Shown one piece after another: positions 23,119-30,638 of a stretch of 30,638 nt of DNA (its first letter is position 1; each line of letters starts with the position of its first letter). This stretch comes from DASQJJ01 sp964598355 (GTDB taxonomy: Bacteria; Patescibacteriota; Microgenomatia; Levybacterales; UBA12049): the NCBI GenBank assembly GCA_964598355.1, contig CAZRBN010000007.1, forward strand, positions 1 through 30,638, read 5' to 3'. A program made the position numbers and the translations under genes. Below the pieces are notes generated by a model, which saw only the letters and a program-made list of their open reading frames with translations, was not told the origin of the DNA and did no database searches.

Positions 23119-23991
23119 CTACGCTTGTATTCGCTTTTTATACTCTTTTAGTATTGTATCGCGATAGTTATATGGATGAAAAGCAATAAAAGTTTTTGTT
23201 GTTTGTTCAATTGTTTTATGCTGTCTCATATACATGACTTGCATAAAACGTACAATTGTTTCAAGTGGAATAAGACAAAAAGACATAATTTTAAGCCAAA
23301 AAGGAATGCTCTCAATAAGAAATTTTTTTTGAAAGCTATTTGCAAGATAATCCAAGACCCATGTGTTTTTTTGTAAAAATAATTCGTACGTCTGATATTT
23401 ATTGACAACAGGCACCACTTGTACTATCTCATGCGCTGTATAGATCTCATGTCTATCATGTGGAAAAGCGAGAGTATTTCTATCTAGGAGCATATTAATA
23501 CAAATAGTATCTTGGCCTTTGGTATTCCTTTTTCTTCTTTTACTAAAAAGTTGCAACACTATCCACAAAAAAAATCTTGTCAACCATATGGTGTGTGGTA
23601 AGGTAATAATAAAGATATCGATATCACTTTCGCCATCACCATTTTTCATTGCTAAGGACCCGCTTATGCCAATAAAAGCAATTGTTGGGAAAAATCCAAG
23701 CATACGCAGCAAGTTTTTTTCTTTCTCAATTTTTCTTTCACTAATTTCTTCATTTTGTATTCTTCTTTCTGCAAGACCTTCTCTTTTGGGAAGAAGGTAC
23801 AATATACGATTGTCTTTTGTCTCAGAAGAAATTGTCAGAAGGGCTTTTTCTAACTCTGCAAAAGACGTCTTTTCTGAAACATGGAGGTAGGTATACATTT
23901 CCTCTTTTGTAAGCGGAAAATCAAATATATCAAAATACGCTAATGTTGAAAAAATTGCTCGTTGCAAGTTATTATTGTGAGGAGGAAACAT
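23119..23991 (-). CDS. Nucleotidyltransferase-fold protein with N-terminal helical domain
   Basis: 290 aa. Residues 10-70 look like a winged-helix unit (LAYFDIFDFPLTKEEMYTYL). The middle has the polymerase-beta nucleotidyltransferase signature GISGSLAMKNGDGESDIDIF (GS at 111-112, acidic pair at 123 and 125), then an aromatic-rich hydrophobic stretch (132-150) and a basic patch KRRKR. The third catalytic acid is not obvious. Target unknown; such proteins may modify RNA, proteins or small molecules. Its start lies inside the end of the upstream solute-binding gene (20-base overlap), so the two are co-transcribed and coupled. Confidence 0.65.
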   Translation of the reverse strand: MFPPHNNNLQRAIFSTLAYFDIFDFPLTKEEMYTYLHVSEKTSFAELEKALLTISSETKDNRILYLLPKREGLAERRIQNEEISERKIEKEKNLLRMLGFFPTIAFIGISGSLAMKNGDGESDIDIFIITLPHTIWLTRFFLWIVLQLFSKRRKRNTKGQDTICINMLLDRNTLAFPHDRHEIYTAHEIVQVVPVVNKYQTYELFLQKNTWVLDYLANSFQKKFLIESIPFWLKIMSFCLIPLETIVRFMQVMYMRQHKTIEQTTKTFIAFHPYNYRDTILKEYKKRIQA

Positions 23992-25915
23992 ATTGGTTGA
24001 AAATTTGAGTTACTCCTTGTGCAAGTGTTGAAAGAGCACTATCAGCAGACGTATTATTTAGCAACCCATTCACAGCATTCCCCAAATAGCGATTTAGTCC
24101 GCCATTAAAACCATCATAATTAGTATCACCTACAAAAAATGATGATACTGCTTTAGTAGCTTGGCCAGCAAAAGGAGTCAAAATAGGGTCTGCAGAAAGA
24201 GTATTTGCTAAGTCTTTTCTGGGATATACTTCTCCAAATTGTCGCGTTTTTGCCTCCTCTGTATATAATTTTGCTAAGACATCTTTCTGTGACAGATACT
24301 GAAGAAAGCGTAATGCTTCTTTTTGATGCTTACTTTTACTTGAAACTCCTTCAACCCAATAACTTGCAATAGACATATCCCGTCCAAGAAGATGTGGAAC
24401 AGGATGAATTTCAAAAGCAAGTTGAGGAGCAGCAGCTTTGATAGCAAAATAATCATAGGAATATCCAAAATACATAGCGACCTTCCCTCTCGCGAAAGCT
24501 AAGAGAGAAGTATCCAAGGTACTATCCCATACCCTATCGTCTGTCTTAGCAAAGGACGTATAAAAATTGAGTGCATCAGTCGCATTTTGTGAACCTTGTA
24601 ACTTATCAAGCCGTGCTCCATTCTGCAAAAGAAGTAATGACACAATATCTGGCGCATGCGAAACATTCTCATACGTTCCAATTGCAGCACCAGCTGTTTT
24701 GATATGTCCTGTGCTATCCTTTACTGTTAATCCTTTTGAAACTGTCACAAACTCTTCCCAGGTTGCAGGCACTTTGGCTCCTGCATGATCAAAAATATCT
24801 TTATTTGTGTATAAAACCAGGTTATCCATCTGCAAGGGCAATCCATAAATTGCTCCATTTCTTACTAAGTCTGTTGTCATAACAGGAAAATAATTATCCT
24901 GCAATTGCTTTTTATCCAAGACTATTGAAGGAAGGGGCAGTAGCACGCTTTGAAGCGGAGTTACCCACGTATTATGAAACCGAAAGATATCAGGACCACT
25001 CCCATTTTGTATTCTGGTCAAAAGTCTATCAGTATACTTAACGGGATCTTGCTTTGTATAGGTAACAGTAATATTTGGATTTTGCCTTTGGAAATCGTTA
25101 ATTACGCTTTGAAACACATTACTATCTTCCCACAACCCCCAATATGTGAGGGTAACTTTCCCATTATCTGAAGTCGGTTTAAAAAGAGACGAAATAAAAC
25201 TAATGAGAACAACAACAATAAGCAAAACTACCAATCCCCCAAGTATCTTAAAAATAATTGGCGGCATATGAAATCCACCTCCTCCGCCCTCGGATGACTC
25301 AGGATCATTGCCCAACCCATGTCTATCGGAAGAAGGTGCTTCTTGCAAAAGGACAGGCTTAGAAGCACTAGGCACTATGACAGTGCTCTTCGTCTCCCGC
25401 AAAGGAGTTTCCACAGATTGGGGTAGCGTAGGATTTTCAACAAGTGGTAGGTGAGTTTCTTCTGCTACATATGCAGGAGGTTGAGAGGGGTCTTCTGGAA
25501 GCGAAACAGGTTGAGAAACTGAAGCCTCTGTATGACCTGAAGGACCATATAAGTCTGTCAAGGTAATTTTTGGACCATCTGCTCTTGCGTCAGCTGATTG
25601 TACAACCTCTTGAGAAGGAACTACCGGTACCGGACGTACTGGTGCAGAAGTGTTTGGTAAAGTAAAAGATCCTTGGAGCGGTGTTGAAGGTACTCCCGTA
25701 GAAGGAGTAGTTTGAGTAGGCTGAGGCAGTGGATTTGCTTGCGTTGGAGAAGGTATAGCAGGGACTCCACCAGATTGGGCAACAGGTTGCTGTTGGACAA
25801 AAGGTATTTGTTGTGGTATTTGTTGACTCTGGGGTGGAGCACCAACAGGAGGTACCTGAGAAGGCTGAGCAGAAGCATTCGGATCCTGACCTGGAAAAAG
25901 AACAGTATTATCCAT
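23972..25915 (-). CDS. Membrane-anchored extracellular solute-binding protein (family 1) with long Pro/Gln-rich cytoplasmic tail
   Basis: 647 aa. There is no signal peptide and no lipobox. Residues 1-215 are low-complexity (Pro, Gln, Ser, Val) and disordered; one transmembrane helix (about 219-245, ILGGLVVLLIVVVLISFISS) follows a Gly-rich hinge. Residues 253-647 are an ABC sugar-type binding protein (COG1653/UgpB-like): LTYWGLWED, VINDFQRQNPNITVTY, GPDIFRFHNTW, IYGLPLQMDNLVLYTNKDIF and ATWEEF. The binding domain would face outside. No permease or ATPase gene lies nearby. Either it feeds a transporter encoded elsewhere or it senses a ligand. The start is divergent from the VanW gene, 36 bases apart. 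Confidence 0.85.
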   Translation of the reverse strand: MDNTVLFPGQDPNASAQPSQVPPVGAPPQSQQIPQQIPFVQQQPVAQSGGVPAIPSPTQANPLPQPTQTTPSTGVPSTPLQGSFTLPNTSAPVRPVPVVPSQEVVQSADARADGPKITLTDLYGPSGHTEASVSQPVSLPEDPSQPPAYVAEETHLPLVENPTLPQSVETPLRETKSTVIVPSASKPVLLQEAPSSDRHGLGNDPESSEGGGGGFHMPPIIFKILGGLVVLLIVVVLISFISSLFKPTSDNGKVTLTYWGLWEDSNVFQSVINDFQRQNPNITVTYTKQDPVKYTDRLLTRIQNGSGPDIFRFHNTWVTPLQSVLLPLPSIVLDKKQLQDNYFPVMTTDLVRNGAIYGLPLQMDNLVLYTNKDIFDHAGAKVPATWEEFVTVSKGLTVKDSTGHIKTAGAAIGTYENVSHAPDIVSLLLLQNGARLDKLQGSQNATDALNFYTSFAKTDDRVWDSTLDTSLLAFARGKVAMYFGYSYDYFAIKAAAPQLAFEIHPVPHLLGRDMSIASYWVEGVSSKSKHQKEALRFLQYLSQKDVLAKLYTEEAKTRQFGEVYPRKDLANTLSADPILTPFAGQATKAVSSFFVGDTNYDGFNGGLNRYLGNAVNGLLNNTSADSALSTLAQGVTQIFNQYVSSSQ

Positions 25916-25951
25916 ATATATACATAGTATAATAGTAATTACTTCGAATCA

Positions 25952-27391
25952 ATGAAAAAAACTATTCCAGCTATAAAAATACCCGTACTGACCAAATATA
26001 AACATCTTTTATTGTATCTAAAATCCTTCTATTGGTTTGGTATTGGTGCAGTTTTGGGTCTATTTTTTCTTATAACGTTTACTTTTATTCTTTTCCAACA
26101 AATCTATAGAAACACTGTCTTTCCAGGAATAATGGTAAACGGGGTAAATTTTGGAGGCAAGAGTGAAGCATATATAAGTAATTATTTTAATCAAAAAAAT
26201 AAAGGCATTGAGAATAGTGTTTTTACCTTTATTGTTGATACCCAAACCGCAACTATTTCAGCAAAAGATCTTCAAGTTGGATATGACAGCATTCTGTTAG
26301 CCAAACAAGCAATGAGTATTGGTAAGTCCAATGATCTTTTTTCAAATATTAGTTTGGTCTTTCAAGCATATCTTAATGGTATTAACCTCTCACCATCGTA
26401 TCGCTACTCTGACAAGGCTCTCAAAGATATCCTAACCCCCATGCAACAAGCGCTCTATATTGCACCTNNNNNNNNNNTTCAGTTTGAAAATGGGAGAGTA
26501 ACAACCTTTAAACCATCAACTGATGGACAAGATATAGACATGGCTACCCTTACAAAGGGCTTGCAAAGCCGTCTTCCTTATCTTTTAGCTATGAATAAGC
26601 CACAAGTTATTACCATTACAGCACCACTAAAAGTAATTCATCCCAAAGTTGCAACAAGAGATGTAAACAACTTAGGCATTAAAGAGTTAATTGGTTATGG
26701 AACGTCCTTATTTCAACACTCTATTCCAAGCAGAATTTATAATGTGACACTAGGCGCAACACGAATTAATGGAACCCTTATTAAACCAGGAGAAGAATTT
26801 TCTTTTGCAAGGGTAGTTGGAGATATTTCGTCACTTACTGGATACCAACAAGCATATGTTATTCAAAATGGACATACTGTACTTGGTGATGGTGGAGGTA
26901 TTTGCCAAGTATCAACGACTCTTTTTCGAGCAGCGCTCAATGCCGGACTTCCTATTACCGAGCGACATGCACATGATTACCGAGTTGGTTATTATGAAGA
27001 AGATGGTCCTCCTGGTATTGATGCAACAGTCTATGTTCCAAGCGTTGATTTACGATTTAAAAATGATACGGGACATAATATTCTCGTGCAAAAAATTATA
27101 GATCCTGCTGAGTTACGACTTTCCTTCTACCTTTACGGAACAAAAGATGGACGTGAAGTAACAATGACAACTCCTGTTATTTCTGGAGAATCACCCGCAC
27201 CGACCCCTTTATATCAAGATGATCCTACGCTTCCAAAGGGTCAAACAAAGCAAATTGATTTTGCAGCAGCTGGAGCTAAAGTAAGTTTTTCTCGAACAGT
27301 TAAAAAAGATGGAAAAATACTTATTAATGACACGTATATTTCCAACTATCGACCATGGCAAGCAGTATATATGGTAGGAACCAAAGAATAA
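25952..27391 (+). CDS. VanW family protein with N-terminal membrane anchor
   Basis: 479 aa (one stretch unknown). A transmembrane helix at about 28-50 (FGIGAVLGLFFLITFTFILF) places the rest outside. Residues about 60-220 contain YoaR-like putative peptidoglycan-binding repeats beginning VFPGIMVNGVNFGG. The VanW domain (about 255-400) follows: NVTLGATRINGTLIKPGEEF, DGGGICQVSTTLFRAAL and ITERHAHDYRVGYYEEDG. VanW proteins are named from vancomycin-resistance clusters, but their function is unknown; a cell-wall role is likely. Ten N's at 26468-26477 interrupt the gene, and the frame is the same on both sides. A TATAAT lies 18 bases before the start. The stop abuts an AT-rich repeat. Confidence 0.88.
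   Translation: MKKTIPAIKIPVLTKYKHLLLYLKSFYWFGIGAVLGLFFLITFTFILFQQIYRNTVFPGIMVNGVNFGGKSEAYISNYFNQKNKGIENSVFTFIVDTQTATISAKDLQVGYDSILLAKQAMSIGKSNDLFSNISLVFQAYLNGINLSPSYRYSDKALKDILTPMQQALYIAPXXXXQFENGRVTTFKPSTDGQDIDMATLTKGLQSRLPYLLAMNKPQVITITAPLKVIHPKVATRDVNNLGIKELIGYGTSLFQHSIPSRIYNVTLGATRINGTLIKPGEEFSFARVVGDISSLTGYQQAYVIQNGHTVLGDGGGICQVSTTLFRAALNAGLPITERHAHDYRVGYYEEDGPPGIDATVYVPSVDLRFKNDTGHNILVQKIIDPAELRLSFYLYGTKDGREVTMTTPVISGESPAPTPLYQDDPTLPKGQTKQIDFAAAGAKVSFSRTVKKDGKILINDTYISNYRPWQAVYMVGTKE
26468..26477. other. Assembly gap of 10 N
   Basis: Ten unknown bases inside the VanW gene, within the region before the VanW domain. Ten is a common placeholder, so the true length may differ and residues may be missing from the translated protein. 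Confidence 0.99.
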
Positions 27392-27480
27392 TTTTCAATT
27401 ATTAGTTTTCAAGTTATAATGAATTTTCAAATTCTAATTTTAAAAATTGGTTTATTGGAAATTAAGCTTTGATTGAAAAT
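27391..27480. repeat. AT-rich MITE-like inverted-repeat element
   Basis: Terminal inverted repeats ATTTTCAAT (27391-27399) and ATTGAAAAT (27472-27480) enclose a core of TTTTCAA and TTTAAAAATTG words. It begins at the last base of the VanW stop codon and fills the gap to the next gene. It shares design and words with the 65-bp element at 8219-8283 and resembles ATTTTCAATT-type intergenic repeats I recall from CPR genomes. Confidence 0.55.
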
Positions 27481-27488
27481 GTACCGTT

Positions 27489-27974
27489 ATGGAAAAATTT
27501 TTAAAGCTTGAACAGTTAGAAAAAGTCAGTAAAGATCTACGACAACAGGGTAAAGTCATAGTATTGGCGGGGGGATGTTTTGATATTCTGCATATTGGAC
27601 ATATCACGCTTTTAGAAAATGCAAAAAAAGAAGGTGACATACTATTTGTAATGCTTGAATCAGATGAATCAATAAAAGCAAAAAAAGGTATTAACAGACC
27701 TATCCATACGCAAGAACAACGAGCACACATAGTATCTTCCCTCACTGCTGTTGATTACGTTATTCTGCTTCCTTCTTCTATGTCAGATACGGATTACGAC
27801 ACCGTTGTAAAACAAGTTAGACCTGCTATAATTGCAGCAACATTTGGAGATCCCTACTCGTTTCATAAAGAAAGACAGGCCAAAGAAACAGGCGCAAAAC
27901 TTGTCTATGTTAATAAGCCAATAGAAAATATTTCAACGAGTACAATTCTCGATCTCCTTTCCAAAGAAATCTAA
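27489..27974 (+). CDS. Cytidylyltransferase-like nucleotidyltransferase (RfaE domain II type)
   Basis: 161 aa. The nucleotide-binding motif AGGCFDILHIGHITLLENAK includes HIGH at 35-38; SDESIKAKKG carries the basic substrate loop, and ISTSTILDLL near the end is the second ATP-contact block. It matches the HldE/RfaE nucleotidyltransferase domain and related AUT/TagD enzymes, which activate a sugar phosphate or alcohol phosphate with ATP or CTP. No kinase (RfaE domain I) or heptose genes are nearby, so the substrate is open. It is followed after 1 base by the DUF192 gene, so the two are co-transcribed. Confidence 0.8.
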   Translation: MEKFLKLEQLEKVSKDLRQQGKVIVLAGGCFDILHIGHITLLENAKKEGDILFVMLESDESIKAKKGINRPIHTQEQRAHIVSSLTAVDYVILLPSSMSDTDYDTVVKQVRPAIIAATFGDPYSFHKERQAKETGAKLVYVNKPIENISTSTILDLLSKEI

Positions 27975-27975
27975 T

Positions 27976-28434
27976 ATGGCTAAAGTTATTGTTGCACTGC
28001 TGGTTTTAGTTATTCTACTTGTTACTGCATTTTTTGTTTTTGGGAATATTCGTAATATCCCTTTTGTTAGCAAACAAGCAACAGTTACTATTAATAATCA
28101 CGTATTCTCTGTCGAGGTTGCCAAGACAACAACTGAAAAAGAAAAAGGCTTATCAGGGAGAAATAGCCTTACTCCAAATCATGGTATGTATTTCCCTTTT
28201 GACACACCTGGCTTCTATCCTTTTTGGATGAAAGATATGAAGTTTCCAATTGATATTATCTATATTGCCAATGGGAAAGTGGTCACTGTATATAAAAATG
28301 TAAAACCAGCTGCCGATCCTTACTCAACTGTTGTCAAACCAACCCAACCAACAGATAGTGTCTTGGAAATTAATGCCGGAGAAGCAGAAAAATACACTAC
28401 TAAAAATGGAGATACGGTACAGACAAATCTGTAA
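27976..28434 (+). CDS. DUF192 family membrane-anchored protein
   Basis: 152 aa. An N-terminal hydrophobic helix (residues 3-24, VIVALLVLVILLVTAFFVF) acts as signal anchor. The rest is a DUF192 domain: VEVAKTTTEKEKGLSGRNSL, HGMYFPFDTPGFYPFWMKDM, FPIDIIYI and VLEINAGEAEKY. DUF192 is a small beta-barrel fold of unknown function found outside the membrane in many bacteria and archaea. The start is 1 base after the stop of the cytidylyltransferase gene. No Shine-Dalgarno. Confidence 0.88.
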   Translation: MAKVIVALLVLVILLVTAFFVFGNIRNIPFVSKQATVTINNHVFSVEVAKTTTEKEKGLSGRNSLTPNHGMYFPFDTPGFYPFWMKDMKFPIDIIYIANGKVVTVYKNVKPAADPYSTVVKPTQPTDSVLEINAGEAEKYTTKNGDTVQTNL

Positions 28435-28475
28435 ATAAACAAATAGACAAATAATCCAATAAACGAATAAGCCCT

Positions 28476-29525
28476 ATGAAAATACTTGCAATTGAAACAT
28501 CATTCGACGAGACATCTGCAGCAATTGTAGAAAATACTAAAGAGGAAGTCAATCTTATCTCGCAAAGCACTGCTACATCAATGGCACTTCATGGTTCAAC
28601 AGGAGGGGTTATTCCTGAAGTCGCTGCTCGAGAGCAAATTAAATATATTATTCCTGTTATCAGTGACGCATTAAAAAAAGCAAAAATCTCTTTTGATACA
28701 CACACACCACCAGGGATAGATGCCATTGCAGTTACCTATGGTCCAGGACTCATAGGATCGTTACTGGTTGGTGTTGAAACAGTAAAGACTCTTTCATATC
28801 TTTGGAACAAACCACTCATCCCTGTAAATCATTTATTTGGACATATATACGCCAACTGGTTAAGAGACAGTGGTGATGAGTTATGGAAGGTCCCTTCCTT
28901 TCCTGCAATCGCTCTTATTGTATCCGGTGCACACACTGATTTGCTCCTTATGAAATCTCACGCCGACATTACTTGGCTCGGAGGAACACGTGATGACGCA
29001 GCAGGGGAAGCATTTGATAAAACAGGAAGGCTTCTGCATCTTCCCTATCCAGCTGGACCAAAAATAGAAGAGCTTGCCAAAGATGGCAATCCTAATGCAT
29101 TTCATTTCCCTAGACCTCTTATGTACGACAAAGCATATGACTTTTCTTTTTCTGGTCTTAAAACAGCAGTACTACGAGAAGTACAAAAAATACAAAATAT
29201 AAATGGTCAAATAGTTAAGGATCTTTCTAGAGGAGTACAAGATGCAATTACTGATGTTTTGGTATCTAAAACACTCAAAGCAGCGGAAGAATTTGGGGTA
29301 CAATCTGTTATTCTCTCAGGTGGAGTCGCGGCAAATGAAACATTACGAACAGCATTTCAAGAAATGCTCGATACTAAATACCAAATACTACATACCAAAC
29401 TCTTTGCACCCACAAAGAGTTTGTGCACGGATAACGCTGCGATGATAGGTGCAGCAGCATTCTTCAGAGATCAACAAGTACACTGGGATAACGTAACTGC
29501 CAACCCCGAGCTCTATTTTGATTAA
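28476..29525 (+). CDS. tsaD: tRNA N6-adenosine threonylcarbamoyltransferase TsaD
   Basis: 349 aa ASKHA-fold enzyme that transfers threonylcarbamoyl from TsaC/Sua5 product to A37 of ANN-decoding tRNAs, working with TsaB and TsaE. The N-terminus MKILAIETSFDETSAAIVE is the phosphate loop. Metal-binding His119 and His123 are in VNHLFGHIYANW, and SGAHTDLLLM, DDAAGEAFDKTGRLL and the C-terminal LCTDNAAMIG carry the rest of the active site. Complete and full length. It is separated from the DUF192 gene by 41 AT-rich bases. Confidence 0.97.
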   Translation: MKILAIETSFDETSAAIVENTKEEVNLISQSTATSMALHGSTGGVIPEVAAREQIKYIIPVISDALKKAKISFDTHTPPGIDAIAVTYGPGLIGSLLVGVETVKTLSYLWNKPLIPVNHLFGHIYANWLRDSGDELWKVPSFPAIALIVSGAHTDLLLMKSHADITWLGGTRDDAAGEAFDKTGRLLHLPYPAGPKIEELAKDGNPNAFHFPRPLMYDKAYDFSFSGLKTAVLREVQKIQNINGQIVKDLSRGVQDAITDVLVSKTLKAAEEFGVQSVILSGGVAANETLRTAFQEMLDTKYQILHTKLFAPTKSLCTDNAAMIGAAAFFRDQQVHWDNVTANPELYFD

Positions 29526-29540
29526 CACTTTTCAATATAT

Positions 29541-29569
29541 TTGCATTAGAAAGCAAAAACTGCTATATT
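29541..29569 (+). promoter_or_regulatory. Promoter of the GAF-ANTAR gene
   Basis: TTGCAT (29541-29546), 17 bases, TATATT (29564-29569), then 13 bases to the ATG, giving a leader of only about 6 bases and no Shine-Dalgarno. Confidence 0.6.
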
Positions 29570-29582
29570 CCCCTAAAGTCTC

Positions 29583-30284
29583 ATGTTTACACGACCTTCT
29601 ACAAATACATCATGGCCAGATATTATTAACCTCCTTTCAGATCTTGTTGTTTTTAATCAATACGACTTTCAGGAATTTTTAAAAAAACTGCTTACCGTTG
29701 CAAATGAAGTTGTTACGGTTGATTCATGTTTTATCTATTTTTATGATAAAAATTCTAAACAACTTACACTCATTGCAACAAAAGATCCTCATGGAAATGT
29801 TGTTGGAAATATTACCATGCATCAAGGTGAAGGGATCACTGGTTGGGTTGCAGAGCATCGTCAAACAGTTGCAATTACTCAACAAGCATCTAAAGATCCA
29901 CGTTTTAAATTTTTTAAAGAACTTCCCGAAGATACCTATGAAGCCTTTCTTTCAGTACCACTACTTGATTCTCATGGAGTTGTGGGTGTAATGAACTTTC
30001 AAAATAAAAACACCTATGAATTTTCTGATGAACAAATCAAAGTTATTGAAGCAATTGGCAAAATTATTTCTTCTGCTTTTGTAAAAATGGTTGCTGACAG
30101 AAAGGTAACGGATTTAGAAGAAAAATTGGAAGAAAGAAAAATAGTTGAAAAGGCAAAAGGAATACTTATGAAAGTGAAAAATATTACAGAAGATGAAGCG
30201 TTTAAAATTATTCGAACTGAATCAATGAACAAAAGAAAATCAATGAAAGACATCGCAGAAGCAATTCTGCTTGTGTGGCAATAA
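29583..30284 (+). CDS. GAF-ANTAR signalling protein (putative RNA-binding antiterminator)
   Basis: 233 aa. Residues 28-168 form a GAF sensor domain (FLKKLLTVANEVVTVDSCFI, GEGITGWVAEHRQTVAI, AFLSVPLLDSHGVVGVMNF). A coiled segment (172-186) leads into an ANTAR domain (about 178-232): LEERKIVEKAKGILMKVKNI, TEDEAFKIIRTESM, SMKDIAEAILL. ANTAR domains bind paired hexaloop hairpins and prevent early termination (AmiR, NasR, EutV). No response-regulator receiver is present, so the GAF ligand probably controls RNA binding directly. I did not find a clear paired-hexaloop target in this window. It is followed by a small gene and a hairpin. Confidence 0.88.
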   Translation: MFTRPSTNTSWPDIINLLSDLVVFNQYDFQEFLKKLLTVANEVVTVDSCFIYFYDKNSKQLTLIATKDPHGNVVGNITMHQGEGITGWVAEHRQTVAITQQASKDPRFKFFKELPEDTYEAFLSVPLLDSHGVVGVMNFQNKNTYEFSDEQIKVIEAIGKIISSAFVKMVADRKVTDLEEKLEERKIVEKAKGILMKVKNITEDEAFKIIRTESMNKRKSMKDIAEAILLVWQ

Positions 30285-30324
30285 ATCTTGCTTTTTTTAC
30301 TGATAGTATGAAATACTCTCTATA

Positions 30325-30582
30325 GTGACAGAAATACGCCATCCACTCTGCATTGCTCCAGAAAAGATTTCTAATAGCCAGCGAAAATCTCCATCAAGAA
30401 AAGTATTTGGAGCCATCAAAACATGTCATGAGAGAGATCGTCTAGGAGATGTACAATTTCATTGCACGCTTGATGCTCTAACAACTGCGACTGACTACAG
30501 TGAAGTATGTCCTATTATTAAACATCTTGGTGCAGAAGCAGTTATGAAAGCAGTAGCAACACAACGAGATAGAGAAAAGTAG
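30325..30582 (+). CDS. 85-aa protein of unknown function
   Basis: GTG start, 85 codons, with the N-terminal third basic and Ser/Pro-rich and the C-terminal two thirds more regular (GDVQFHCTLDALTTATDYSE, IKHLGAEAVMKAVATQ). Three cysteines (9, 34, 47) and one more near the middle might bind metal, but no known motif is formed. No Shine-Dalgarno; a TATAG overlaps the GTG. I do not recognise the family. Support comes from the balanced amino acid composition and a hairpin just after the stop. It may be the partner of the GAF-ANTAR gene, 40 bases upstream. Confidence 0.5.
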   Translation: MTEIRHPLCIAPEKISNSQRKSPSRKVFGAIKTCHERDRLGDVQFHCTLDALTTATDYSEVCPIIKHLGAEAVMKAVATQRDREK

Positions 30583-30593
30583 GTAAATAAAAA

Positions 30594-30618
30594 TTTACCC
30601 TCTTATTAAGAGGGTAAA
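30594..30618. terminator. Hairpin terminator, probably bidirectional
   Basis: A perfect 11-bp stem, TTTACCCTCTT-ATT-AAGAGGGTAAA. The T-rich tail is stronger on the minus strand (TTTTTATTT), while the plus side has only TTAAAT. It ends the GAF-ANTAR/85-aa unit and may also stop a gene entering from the right. Confidence 0.65.
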
Positions 30619-30638
30619 TTAAATAAGAACAAATAATT

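Noticed and set aside
1..30638. tRNA or rRNA genes, CRISPR arrays, transposases, prophage genes
   Set aside because: None seen: no cloverleaf with a GGTTCGA-type arm, no regularly spaced direct repeats and no transposase or integrase motifs were recognised by eye. A covariance-model scan would be the decisive check.
1..30638. Recoded UGA (glycine) as in Gracilibacteria and Absconditabacteria
   Set aside because: TGA serves as the stop in several ATGA overlaps (dapL-lysA, lysA-lysC, lysC-dapB), and full-length proteins contain no in-frame TGA.

Overview
The window looks like a piece of a Patescibacteria (CPR) chromosome, most likely of the Microgenomates type. The DNA is AT-rich, genes are tightly packed and often overlap by 4 bases, and the housekeeping set is bacterial (MutL, SecA, SerRS, GreA, TsaD). 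Most genes lack a Shine-Dalgarno site, and TGA is used as an ordinary stop. This placement is inferred from gene content and style, not from a marker search. A 10-N assembly gap lies inside one gene at 26468-26477.

Layout. 1-3603: the end of mutL, a GT-C membrane glycosyltransferase, a SAM methyltransferase and a HAD hydrolase. 3610-6688: secA, carrying one palindromic repeat inside its 3' coding part and two more repeat units just upstream, then a 30-codon lysine-rich peptide gene with a strong ribosome binding site and its own terminator. 6937-9193: serS, rdgB and a remnant of a MarC-family membrane protein. 9210-18036: a compact lysine cluster on the minus strand, dapL-lysA-lysC-dapB-dapA-asd-lysS. 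18051-19049: a divergent ACT-domain gene and a 72-aa orphan gene. 19111-22073: kbl, tdh (threonine to glycine) and greA with a structured leader. 22087-25915: a two-domain archaeal-type CoA enzyme, a nucleotidyltransferase-like protein and a membrane-anchored solute-binding protein. 25952-30582, plus strand: a VanW protein, a RfaE-type cytidylyltransferase, a DUF192 protein, tsaD, a GAF-ANTAR regulator and a small unknown gene.

How the genes work together. The lysine cluster encodes the diaminopimelate aminotransferase route from aspartate to lysine, except for the epimerase DapF, and ends with the lysine-charging enzyme. LysC has no ACT regulatory domains, while a separate ACT protein is transcribed divergently from the same intergenic region. 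That region also holds a candidate classical attenuator: a 16-codon leader ORF with two adjacent Lys codons, then mutually exclusive antiterminator and terminator hairpins. LysS is a single polypeptide joining LysRS, an HD phosphohydrolase-like domain and a DUF2000 (peptidyl-tRNA-hydrolase-2-like) domain.

Other notable signals are a palindrome of the form TTGTTAAA-N2-TTTAACAA near three promoters (lysine/ACT, the 72-aa gene, tdh); a set of promoters whose -10 box ends exactly 6 nt before the ATG, implying leaderless mRNAs; and a PPAT-DUF359 fusion of archaeal character in an otherwise bacterial gene set.
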